This document shows positions 9,613-17,020 of a stretch of DNA of 64,000 nt, piece by piece (within the stretch, counting starts at the first letter, position 1; each line of letters starts with the position of its first letter). Source of the stretch: Noviherbaspirillum sp. UKPF54 (GTDB lineage: Bacteria; Pseudomonadota; Gammaproteobacteria; Burkholderiales; Burkholderiaceae_D); contig NZ_CP040128.1 in NCBI RefSeq assembly GCF_007874125.1, forward strand, positions 2,542,001 through 2,606,000. The letters are read 5' to 3'. The notes beneath the pieces were generated by a model. The model saw only the letters and a list, made by a program, of their open reading frames with translations, was not told where the DNA came from and ran no database searches. The position numbers and the translations under genes are program-made.

Positions 9613-10806
9613 TCAGATTTTCGACGCGATCAGCTTGCCCAGCTTCGCAATCCCTTCCCGGATCTTCTCCGGCGGGACCGTCACGAAGCTCAGGCGCAAG
9701 GTGTTCTGCTCCGGCGCATTGGCATAGAACGGCGCGCCCGGAACGAAGGCGACGTTCTGTGCAATCGCTTCATCCAGCAGCTTCATGCTGTCGATATGCT
9801 TGGGCAGCGTGACCCAGATGAACATGCCGCCTTCCGGCCGGGTCCATGTCACCGAGGACGGGAAGTATTCGGCCAGCGCCGCCTGCATCGCGGCGCACTG
9901 ATCGGCATACAGCTTGCGGATGGTCGGAATATGCTCGGTCAGGAAACCGTCCTTCACCACCTCGTGCACCACCATCTGCGTCAGCTGTGCGGTGTGCAGG
10001 TCGGCGGCCTGCTTGGCCTGTTCAAGCTTGCGCGCCAGCGGCAGCGGCGCCACGACATAACCAAGGCGGATACCGGGTGTCAGCACCTTGGAGAACGAGC
10101 CCATGTAGATGACGCCGTCCGGGTTCATTCCGACCATCTTCGGCAGCGGTTCGCCGCGATAGCTGAGCGCGCCGTACGGATCGTCCTCGATCAGCGGCAG
10201 GCCCAGGCGCGCGCAGGTTTCCACCAGCGCCACGCGCCGCTCCAGCGGCAGCGTGCGGCCGGTCGGGTTCTGGAAATTCGGCAGCGCGTACAGCAGGCGC
10301 GCGCCCTGCCCGATGCCGGCGATCTGGTCCGGCAGCAGGCCCTGGTCGTCGGTCGGCACCGACACGAATTCTGGCTGGTATACCGAAAACGCCTGCAGGG
10401 CGCCCAGGTAGCTCGGCGTCTCGACCAGCACCTTGCTGCCTTCGTCGATCAGCACCTTCCCCAGCAGGTCGAGGCCCTGCTGCGAGCCCGACACCATCAG
10501 CACCTGTTCCGGTACGATCTTCACGCCGCCGGTCGACAGCGAAGCGGCAATCCATTCGCGCAGCGGGCCGTAGCCGTCGGAGGGGCCGTATTGCAGCGCG
10601 ACCTTGCCTTCGCGCGACAGCACCGCATCGTATGCGGCGCGCATGCGCTCCACCGGGAAGGTCGCGGGCGACGGCAGGCCGCCGGCGAAGGAAATCACTT
10701 CTGGCCGTACCGTGACCTTCAGGATTTCACGGATGACGGAACTTTGCAGTTGCAGCGCGCGTTGCGAAAACTGCCATTGGATCGGTGTCGGGTTTTCCAT
10801 TTTCAT
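9613..10806 (-). CDS. PLP-dependent aminotransferase, class I/II (LysN/2-aminoadipate type)
   Basis: 397 residues. It starts MKMENPTPIQWQFSQRAL and has VISFAGGLPSPATFPVE, a start typical for the MocR-like free aminotransferases of the 2-aminoadipate/aromatic group. The PLP lysine lies in YMGSFSKVLTPGIRLGY (around residue 240), with the preceding ENPYGALSY-like stretch EDDPYGALSY and NFQNPTGRTL. It transfers amino groups between an L-amino acid (probably a branched, aromatic or aminoadipate substrate) and 2-oxoglutarate in the cytoplasm. The real substrate cannot be read from the sequence. It is the last gene of a minus-strand series with a RidA-type deaminase 118 bases upstream; the gap suggests it can have its own promoter. 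Confidence 0.9.
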   Translation of the reverse strand: MKMENPTPIQWQFSQRALQLQSSVIREILKVTVRPEVISFAGGLPSPATFPVERMRAAYDAVLSREGKVALQYGPSDGYGPLREWIAASLSTGGVKIVPEQVLMVSGSQQGLDLLGKVLIDEGSKVLVETPSYLGALQAFSVYQPEFVSVPTDDQGLLPDQIAGIGQGARLLYALPNFQNPTGRTLPLERRVALVETCARLGLPLIEDDPYGALSYRGEPLPKMVGMNPDGVIYMGSFSKVLTPGIRLGYVVAPLPLARKLEQAKQAADLHTAQLTQMVVHEVVKDGFLTEHIPTIRKLYADQCAAMQAALAEYFPSSVTWTRPEGGMFIWVTLPKHIDSMKLLDEAIAQNVAFVPGAPFYANAPEQNTLRLSFVTVPPEKIREGIAKLGKLIASKI

Positions 10807-10924
10807 GCTTGTCTCACAGTGTTGATGGCGTCGTGCGCCTTGTTGTCAGGACCGCTTGTGGCGGGCCGCTCAGGAACGGCACCGGGTAGGCGCCGCCCGA
10901 TCTTGAAATTCCGGGCCGAGGCAG

Positions 10925-11383
10925 TTACGCGATCTCGGCGATCAATTCGATTTCAACGCAGGCGCCCAGCGGAATCTGCGCCACGCCGAAGGCGGAGCGT
11001 GCATGCTTGCCCTGCTCGCCGAACACTTCGCCGAACAGCTCGGACGCGCCGTTGGTCACGAGGTGCTGCTCGGTATAGTCCGGCGTCGAGTTCACCAGGC
11101 TCATCACCTTGACGATGCGCTTGACGCGGTTCAGGTCGCCGCCGCAGGCTGCCTGCAGCGTGGCGATCAGATCGACGGCAACCGCGCGCGCGGCCTGTTT
11201 CCCCTCGTCGGTGCCCATGTTCTTGCCGAGCTGGCCGACCCACGGCTTGCCGTCCTTCTTGGCGATATGGCCGGACAGGAAAACGGTGTTGCCGGTCTGG
11301 GCATACATCACATAGGCGGCCGCCGGCGTGGCGACTGCCGGCAATTCGATATTGAGGGCTTTGAGTTTTTCGTAACAGGACAC
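10925..11383 (-). CDS. RidA-family enamine/imine deaminase
   Basis: 152 residues from a GTG at 11383, chosen over an in-frame TTG at 11395 because GGAG lies just upstream of the GTG and the protein then begins MSCYEKLKALNIELP, as in the family. Key stretches are GNTVFLSGHIAKKDGKPW, MSLVNSTPDYTEQHLVTNGAS and RSAFGVAQIPLGACVEIEL; the Arg of the last motif and the terminal Glu region belong to the active site of Rid proteins. RidA proteins hydrolyse the reactive 2-aminoacrylate and 2-aminocrotonate released by serine/threonine dehydratases. A threonine dehydratase-like gene lies upstream on the same strand (12999-13973), which fits this role well. The subfamily (RidA or one of Rid1-7) is not decided. 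Confidence 0.92.
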   Translation of the reverse strand: MSCYEKLKALNIELPAVATPAAAYVMYAQTGNTVFLSGHIAKKDGKPWVGQLGKNMGTDEGKQAARAVAVDLIATLQAACGGDLNRVKRIVKVMSLVNSTPDYTEQHLVTNGASELFGEVFGEQGKHARSAFGVAQIPLGACVEIELIAEIA

Positions 11384-11451
11384 GGTGCGCTCCAATCTGG
11401 TTTATTCGGTTTTTTCTCTACGTGGAGAGGGAAAAGAGTTCGATTTTACCC

Positions 11452-12348
11452 TCATCCCCCGGTCGCCGGCCGCCGGATACTCATGCGCCTGCCGGCGGCG
11501 ACCACCGCCAGCACGGCCAGCGCGAACAGGACGGTGTCGGCCCGCAGCGCCTCGCCCAGGATCAGGCTGGCGCCGATCAGCGTGAGAAACGGCTGCAGCA
11601 GCTGCACCTGCCCAACCCGCGCGATGCCGCCCAGGGCCAAGCCTTTATACCAAAAAAAGAATCCGATAAACATCGAAAACAAGGACACGTAGCCGAATCC
11701 TATCCATGCGCGGGGCGATGCGGCGACGCCGTATTGCCAGCCGAACCAGAGAGTTACCGGCAGCAGCACCGGCAGCGACAGCACCAGCGCCCAGGAAATC
11801 ACCTGCTGGCCGCCCATCGACTGTGACAGCCGGGCGCCTTCGGCATAGCCCATGGCGGCGGCGATCACCGCGCCGAACAGCGCCAGGTCGGCGGCATGCA
11901 CGGCGCCGCCGCCCTGCCACAGCGCGAAGCCGATGACGAGCGCGCTGCCGGCAGCCGCCGCGATCCAGAAGCCGGCCGACGGCCGCTCGCCGCAGCGCAA
12001 TGCGCCGAACAGCGCGGTCGCCAGCGGCAGCACGCCGATCACGATGGCGCCGTGCGAGGCTGGCACGTCGCGCATGGCGATCGACGACAGGACGGGAAAG
12101 CCGACCACCACGCCGAGCGAGGTGACCAGGAGCGCGCGCAGCTGGGCGCGCGTGGGCCGCGGCGCCTGCAGCCACCACAGCAGCAGTGCGGAAGCTCCCG
12201 CCGCCACCACCGCCCGGCCCAGCGCCACCAGCACCGGGTTCAGTTCGGCCACCGCCATGCGGGTAAACGGCAGGGTCAGGCTGAAGATCGCGACGCCGGC
12301 CGCGCCCAGCCACATGCCGCGGGTTTCCTGGGTCATGGCTGCGCTCAT
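11452..12348 (-). CDS. DMT-superfamily (EamA) inner-membrane transporter
   Basis: 298 residues from ATG 12348 (MSAAMTQETRGMWLGAAG), preferred over an upstream in-frame start at 12393 because AAAGG lies six bases upstream. Ten hydrophobic helices in two EamA halves are visible, e.g. LGAAGVAIFSLTLPFTRMAV at the start and VLFALAVLAVVAAG at the end. EamA proteins export amino acids or related metabolites by secondary transport. It lies 72 bases downstream of a LysE exporter gene and 68 bases upstream of the RidA gene, so an export role linked to amino-acid breakdown is plausible. The substrate is unknown. Confidence 0.88.
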   Translation of the reverse strand: MSAAMTQETRGMWLGAAGVAIFSLTLPFTRMAVAELNPVLVALGRAVVAAGASALLLWWLQAPRPTRAQLRALLVTSLGVVVGFPVLSSIAMRDVPASHGAIVIGVLPLATALFGALRCGERPSAGFWIAAAAGSALVIGFALWQGGGAVHAADLALFGAVIAAAMGYAEGARLSQSMGGQQVISWALVLSLPVLLPVTLWFGWQYGVAASPRAWIGFGYVSLFSMFIGFFFWYKGLALGGIARVGQVQLLQPFLTLIGASLILGEALRADTVLFALAVLAVVAAGRRMSIRRPATGG

Positions 12349-12420
12349 CGTGCGCCTTTCGACGAGGCTGGGCCGGACAGGCACTCCAACCATTCCATAT
12401 ATGACAGTCTCATCGCATCC

Positions 12421-13011
12421 TCACATCCAAACGGCTGCTGCGGAATACATAGTCAGCAACACCATCACGCCGCAAAACAGGCGCTGCCAGAACGGCTGCG
12501 CCAGATAGCGGCGCAGCGCCGCGCCCGTGCCGGCCCAGACGCCGATGCACGGCAGGTTGACCGCGCAGAACACTGCGCAGAACAACGCGATCGCCAGCCA
12601 GACCGGCTGCGCCGGCGGCAGGAACGCGGCGGCGCCGGTCACCGCCATCACCCACGCTTTCGGGTTGGCGAACTGAAACAGCGCCGCGCCGGCGAACGAC
12701 ATCGGTTTCGCCGCTGCCTCGTCGTCTCGCCCGAAGCCGATGCTGCGCAGCTGCCATGCGAGATACAGCAGGTAGGCGGAACCGAGGATCTTCAGCATCA
12801 GGTGTGCCGCCGGCAGCGCGAGAATCAGGCTGCCGATCCCCGCCGCGCACACGGCCAGCAGTACACCGAAGCCGACGTTAATGCCAATCATGTGCGGTAT
12901 CGACCGCGAGAAGCCGAACAGCATGCCGGATGAAGTCAGCATGATGTTGTTCGGCCCCGGTGTGATCGAGGAGACGAAGGCGAACATCGCCAGGGGCATC
13001 AGCGATTCCAT
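12421..13011 (-). CDS. LysE-family amino-acid exporter
   Basis: 196 residues with six hydrophobic helices. The first helix carries FVSSITPGPNNIMLTSSG, the PGPNN motif of the LysE/RhtB family. Further helices: VGFGVLLAVCAAGIGSLIL, ILGSAYLLYLAWQL and FCAVFCAVNLPCIGVWAG. RhtB/LysE proteins export amino acids such as threonine, homoserine, lysine or branched-chain compounds across the inner membrane. Its ATG lies inside the 3' end of the threonine dehydratase-like gene (13-base overlap), so the two are translationally coupled. That makes a hydroxy-amino-acid substrate likely, but this is inference. Confidence 0.92.
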   Translation of the reverse strand: MESLMPLAMFAFVSSITPGPNNIMLTSSGMLFGFSRSIPHMIGINVGFGVLLAVCAAGIGSLILALPAAHLMLKILGSAYLLYLAWQLRSIGFGRDDEAAAKPMSFAGAALFQFANPKAWVMAVTGAAAFLPPAQPVWLAIALFCAVFCAVNLPCIGVWAGTGAALRRYLAQPFWQRLFCGVMVLLTMYSAAAVWM

Positions 13012-13973
13012 GCATCCCCCTGCAACACGCGTGCGAACTGGTCATGATCGACATTGCCGCCGCATAGCGGCAATCCGATGCGGCGGCCGGCCAGTCTGTC
13101 TTTCATCTGCATCGCCGCCGCCAGCGCCGCCGCGCCCGCACCCTCGGCTACATTGTGCGTAGCGGTGTAATACAGGCGCATGGCGGCCGCCACCTCGTCG
13201 TCGCTGACGGCGACCACGTTGTCCGCGTATTTCATGATGATGTCGAGCGACTCGTCGTCCGGCACGCGGCAGGCCATGCCATCGGCAATCACGGTGGACA
13301 CCGGCGACTCCAGCTTGCGGCGCTGCTCGAACGACAGCTTGTAGGCGAGTGCATGGGCCGAAACGACACCCACGATCCGGGTGGCGCGCCCCAGCGCATT
13401 GCGGGCAGCAATCGCCGCACAAATGCCGGAACCCTGGCCGATCGGCACGAAGACCGTGTCGAGATCCGGCTGCGCGGTCAACAACTCCATCCAGTAGCTG
13501 GCCACGCCGCTGACCAGATCATGATGAAACGACGGAATCCGGTGCAGCCGCTGCTCTTCGGCCAGGCGCGCCGCATGCTCACGGCTTTCCTGGAATTCAG
13601 TGCCATGCTCGACCAGCTCCACGCCGAGCGCGCGCATCGCTGCATTCTTTTCCTTGCTGTTGCCATGCGGGACGACAATCGTCGCCTGCAAGCCATGGCG
13701 GCGCGCAGCGAAGCCGACCGATTGCCCATGGTTGCCGCGCGTGGCTGATACCACGCCACGTATGTGCGGCGAGCGCCTTGCCAGCGCATCGAGGTACACC
13801 AGCCCGCCGCGCACCTTGAAGGCGCCGGTCGGCGTGTGATTTTCGTGCTTGATCCAGGTCTCGGTGCCGAGCGCCTCATTGAGCAGCGGCCAGCTGTATT
13901 GCGGCGTGGGCGGCATGGCGCGGTAGACCACCTGCGCAGCCGCTTCCAGTTCGCTTTTGGTCGGAAGTCCCAT
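12999..13973 (-). CDS. Threonine/serine dehydratase-like PLP enzyme
   Basis: 324 residues. The fold-type II PLP enzyme signature ENHTPTGAFKVRGGL carries the PLP lysine near residue 52; the SATRGNHGQSVGFAARRHG asparagine loop follows; the phosphate-binding loop is PIGQGSGICAA instead of the usual GGGG. The end LPLCGGNVDHDQF matches the catabolic threonine dehydratase group. The length (about 320) lacks a C-terminal ACT-like regulatory domain, as in catabolic or TdcB-like enzymes. It would deaminate threonine or a related hydroxy-amino acid to a 2-oxo acid through enamine intermediates. It is the first gene of the minus-strand series and is divergent from the MocR-type regulator gene. Confidence 0.9.
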   Translation of the reverse strand: MGLPTKSELEAAAQVVYRAMPPTPQYSWPLLNEALGTETWIKHENHTPTGAFKVRGGLVYLDALARRSPHIRGVVSATRGNHGQSVGFAARRHGLQATIVVPHGNSKEKNAAMRALGVELVEHGTEFQESREHAARLAEEQRLHRIPSFHHDLVSGVASYWMELLTAQPDLDTVFVPIGQGSGICAAIAARNALGRATRIVGVVSAHALAYKLSFEQRRKLESPVSTVIADGMACRVPDDESLDIIMKYADNVVAVSDDEVAAAMRLYYTATHNVAEGAGAAALAAAMQMKDRLAGRRIGLPLCGGNVDHDQFARVLQGDAWNR

Positions 13974-14043
13974 GACATCGCTCCGGATTGAAGTTGGTGA
14001 ACGAGAGCCTGTTCAGTGCTCCCAACTATCCTAATCGACAAAA

Positions 14044-14061
14044 CCAGTACAGTACCAGTAC
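14044..14061. promoter_or_regulatory. Direct-repeat operator candidate for the MocR regulator
   Basis: CCAGTAC occurs at 14044-14050 and again at 14055-14061, an 11-base period that places both on the same helix face; a further CAGTAC-like copy overlaps the junction. It lies in the 124-base gap between the dehydratase and the regulator gene. MocR/GntR-type regulators such as PdxR and TauR are known to bind direct repeats in the divergent promoter region. Confidence 0.55.
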
Positions 14062-14097
14062 ACTTACTCAAATAAATCCGATAACTGTTACGGCAAC

Positions 14098-15564
14098 ATG
14101 ACCAATACAGCTTCTTCCCGCAAGGGCGCCGCGCTCGCCCTCGCTGCGCCGCAAGTCCTGTCCCGCGACTCCGGCGAATCGCTGGTCGGCCAGATCGTGC
14201 GCTCGATCGAAGCGCGCATCGACGACAAGCTGCTGCGCAGCGGCGCGCGCATGCCTTCCATCCGCGAGTTCGCCGATCAGCAGCGCGTGTCGCGCTTTAC
14301 CGTGGTGGAAGCATACGACCGGCTGGTCGCCAAGGGGTATCTGGAGTCGCGGCGCGGTTCGGGCTTCTATGTGCGCGAACGCGCCCCGATGACCGCCGGC
14401 GGCAGCGCGAACGCCGTGGAATCCGCTTCGCAGCAGGTGGATGTGGTCTGGCTGGTGCGTAACATGTTCCGCCAGTATCCGGCGCAGCAGACGCCCGGCT
14501 CCGGCCTGCTGCCCGTGGAATGGCTGGACGGCGAGCTGGTGGCGAACGGCTTGCGCGCAATCAGCCGGCAGAACCAGACGCTGCTGCTCCAGTACGGCAA
14601 TCCGCAAGGCTGGCTGCCGCTGCGCCAGCAGCTGCAGCTGAAGCTGGCCGAGCTGGAGATCGGCGCCACGCCCGAGCAGATCGTGACCACGTCCGGCGTC
14701 ACGCAGGCGCTCGACCTGATCGCGCGCCACTTCGTCGCGCCAGGCGACACCATCTTCGTCGACGATCCGGCATGGTTCCTGATGTTCGGCTCGTTCGCCG
14801 CGCTCGGCGCGAAAGTGGTCGGCATCCCGCGCCTGCCGGACGGCCCGGATATCGCGAAGCTGGCCGAACTGGCGGCACTGCACAAGCCGAAGTTCTATGT
14901 CATCAACTCGGTGCTGCACAATCCGACCTCGACCTCGCTGTCGGCGGCCAAGGCGTTCCAGATCCTCAAGATCGCGGAGCAGCACGACTTCACGATCGTG
15001 GAAGACGACATCTACTGCGACCTGCATCCCGGCAGCGCGGTGCAGCCGGCCACGCGCATCGCCGCGCTCGACCAGCTCAATCGCGTGATCTACCTCGGCG
15101 GCTTTTCCAAGACGCTGGCGGCCAACCTGCGCGTGGGCTTCATCGCCGCCTCTCCCGAGATGGCGGTCCGACTGTCGGACCGCAAGATGCTCAGCACGCT
15201 GACCACGTCCGACATCGGCGAACGGGTGGTCTACAAGATCCTGTCCGAAGGCCACTACCGCAAGCATGTCGACCGCCTGCGCGGCAAGCTCGACAGCGTG
15301 CGCGACAAGACCGTCAAGCAGATGGAACGCGTCGGCGTGAACGTCGACATCGCCACGCCGGCCGGCATGTTCGTGTGGGTCGATACCGGCTGCGATACCA
15401 ATGTGCTGACCGAGAAGGCGATGCAGGAAGGCTACCTGCTGGCGCCGGGCAGCCTGTTCTCGCCGAGCCAGCTGCCGTCGACGCGCATGCGGGTGAATGT
15501 CGCGAACATGGGGGATGCGGGACTGTTGCGCTTTCTGGAGAAGCACATCGGCAAGGCTGGCTGA
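14098..15564 (+). CDS. MocR-type transcription regulator (GntR wHTH fused to aminotransferase domain)
   Basis: 488 residues. Residues about 20-90 are a GntR winged helix: SLVGQIVRSIEARIDDKLL, GARMPSIREFADQQRVSRFT, VVEAYDRLVAKGYLESRRGSG. The rest is a fold-type I aminotransferase domain with QYGNPQGWLPLRQQL, VEDDIYCDLHPG and the PLP lysine in YLGGFSKTLAANLRVGF. MocR proteins use the PLP domain to sense an effector, often PLP itself or an amino-acid aldimine, and control divergent genes. The divergent dehydratase-LysE-EamA-RidA series is the obvious target. The gene ends nine bases from the convergent outer-membrane efflux gene, with no room for a separate terminator. Confidence 0.93.
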   Translation: MTNTASSRKGAALALAAPQVLSRDSGESLVGQIVRSIEARIDDKLLRSGARMPSIREFADQQRVSRFTVVEAYDRLVAKGYLESRRGSGFYVRERAPMTAGGSANAVESASQQVDVVWLVRNMFRQYPAQQTPGSGLLPVEWLDGELVANGLRAISRQNQTLLLQYGNPQGWLPLRQQLQLKLAELEIGATPEQIVTTSGVTQALDLIARHFVAPGDTIFVDDPAWFLMFGSFAALGAKVVGIPRLPDGPDIAKLAELAALHKPKFYVINSVLHNPTSTSLSAAKAFQILKIAEQHDFTIVEDDIYCDLHPGSAVQPATRIAALDQLNRVIYLGGFSKTLAANLRVGFIAASPEMAVRLSDRKMLSTLTTSDIGERVVYKILSEGHYRKHVDRLRGKLDSVRDKTVKQMERVGVNVDIATPAGMFVWVDTGCDTNVLTEKAMQEGYLLAPGSLFSPSQLPSTRMRVNVANMGDAGLLRFLEKHIGKAG

Positions 15565-15573
15565 AACACGGCG

Positions 15574-17019
15574 TTACGGCTGTTCATGCCATCCTCCGCC
15601 CAGCGCCTGGATCAATGCGATGGCAGCCGTCTGCCGGTCCGCCTGCGCCTGCACCAGCGCGCGCCGTGCGCTGAGCGCGCTCACCTGCGCGGTCACGACA
15701 TCGGTAAAGCTCACCTGCCCCGCGCGGTAGCGATTGAGCATCAGCGCTTCCGCCTCGTCGGCCGCCTGCGACGCCTGCTGCCGCAACGCCTGCTGGCGCT
15801 CCAGCACCTGCGCGGCGGCCAGCTGGTCCTCGACATCCTGGAAAGCCGTCAGCACCGTCTGCCGGTAGCGCGCCACCGCCTGCTCGTGCGCCGCGCGCGC
15901 CTGGTCCACGCGCGCGCCGGTGGCGCCTGCATTGAACAGCGTCTGCGTGGCCGACAGGCCGAGCGACCACAGGCTGCCTGCGGCGCCGAACAGGTCGGCC
16001 ACGCGGGTACCCGACGAGCCGTAGGACGCATCCAGGCCGAGGCTGGGGAAATAGGCTGCGCGCGCAATGCCGATCTGCTCGTTGGCGGCGGCCACGCGCC
16101 GCTCGGCAGCGGCGACATCCGGACGCCGCTGCAGCAGCGCCGACGGCACACCCACCGGCACCTGCGGCACCGTCGCCGCCCATGGGGCCGGCGCCAGCGA
16201 GAAATCCGCCGGCGCCTTGCCCACCAGGACCGCGATCGCATGCTCCAGCTGCGCGCGCTGGCGTGCCAGTCCGACTTCATCGGCGCGCGCATTGGCCAGC
16301 TGCGTCTCTGCCTGCAGCACGTCGGTCTTGGTCGCGACGCCGACCGTGTAACGGTTGCGCGCGATCTGCGCCGCGCGCTCGTAGCCGGCTATCGTGTCGC
16401 GCAACAGCACCGCCTGCGCATCGGCCTGCCGCAATGAAAAATAGTTGGCCGCCAGCTCGCCCTGCGCCGCCAGCTTGGCCGAGGCAAGGTCGGCGGCGCT
16501 GGCTTGCGCACTGGCGCCGGCGCTCTCGACCGCGCCGCGCAGCCGGCCCCAGACGTCCGGTTCCCAGCTCGCGCCTATGCTCAGCTGCACGGTGTTGCCG
16601 GCGCGGCTGGAAGTGGTGCGCGTGCTGCTGGCGGTCGTGCCGCCGCTGCCGCCGGAACGCGTCGCACCGCCATCGAGCGACACGACCGGAAACAGGCTCG
16701 CGCGCTGCTGCTGCACCAGCGCGCGAGCCTGCGCATAGGAGGCGGCCGCAACGGCAATGTTCTGGTTCGACACCTCGACCGCGGCTTCCAGCTGATCCAG
16801 CACCGGATCGCCGAACAGCGCCCACCACGGGCCGCGATCAAGCGCATCCGCCGGCGCGGCCGGCACCCAGCCTTGCGCTTCCTTGAAGGCTGCCGGCTGC
16901 GGGGTGGCCGGGCGTTCGTAGACGGGGCTCAGCGCGCAGCCGCCCAGCAGGGACAGCAGGCAGATGCATGCCAGGCGGCGTGAGGCAAAAAGGGATGAAA
17001 GATGCGTCATGGTTTTCAT
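15574..17019 (-). CDS. Outer-membrane efflux lipoprotein, NodT/OprM family (OpmB type)
   Basis: 481 residues with a lipoprotein signal ending LLSLLGGCALSP (lipobox LGGC, Cys about residue 28). Two OEP repeats of the TolC-type barrel/coiled-coil follow: NQNIAVAAASYAQARALVQQQRA and RVAAANEQIGIARAAYFPSLGLDASYG, with YRQTVLTAFQDVEDQLAA in the second half. It forms the trimeric outer-membrane and periplasmic duct for the RND pump encoded just upstream; its start codon lies one base after the stop of the second RND gene. It is the last gene of a four-gene operon (adaptor, two RND pumps, duct), the muxABC-opmB arrangement. A Ser/Thr/Gly-rich stretch around residues 105-130 is part of an otherwise normal protein. 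Confidence 0.94.
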   Translation of the reverse strand: MKTMTHLSSLFASRRLACICLLSLLGGCALSPVYERPATPQPAAFKEAQGWVPAAPADALDRGPWWALFGDPVLDQLEAAVEVSNQNIAVAAASYAQARALVQQQRASLFPVVSLDGGATRSGGSGGTTASSTRTTSSRAGNTVQLSIGASWEPDVWGRLRGAVESAGASAQASAADLASAKLAAQGELAANYFSLRQADAQAVLLRDTIAGYERAAQIARNRYTVGVATKTDVLQAETQLANARADEVGLARQRAQLEHAIAVLVGKAPADFSLAPAPWAATVPQVPVGVPSALLQRRPDVAAAERRVAAANEQIGIARAAYFPSLGLDASYGSSGTRVADLFGAAGSLWSLGLSATQTLFNAGATGARVDQARAAHEQAVARYRQTVLTAFQDVEDQLAAAQVLERQQALRQQASQAADEAEALMLNRYRAGQVSFTDVVTAQVSALSARRALVQAQADRQTAAIALIQALGGGWHEQP

Positions 17020-17020
17020 G

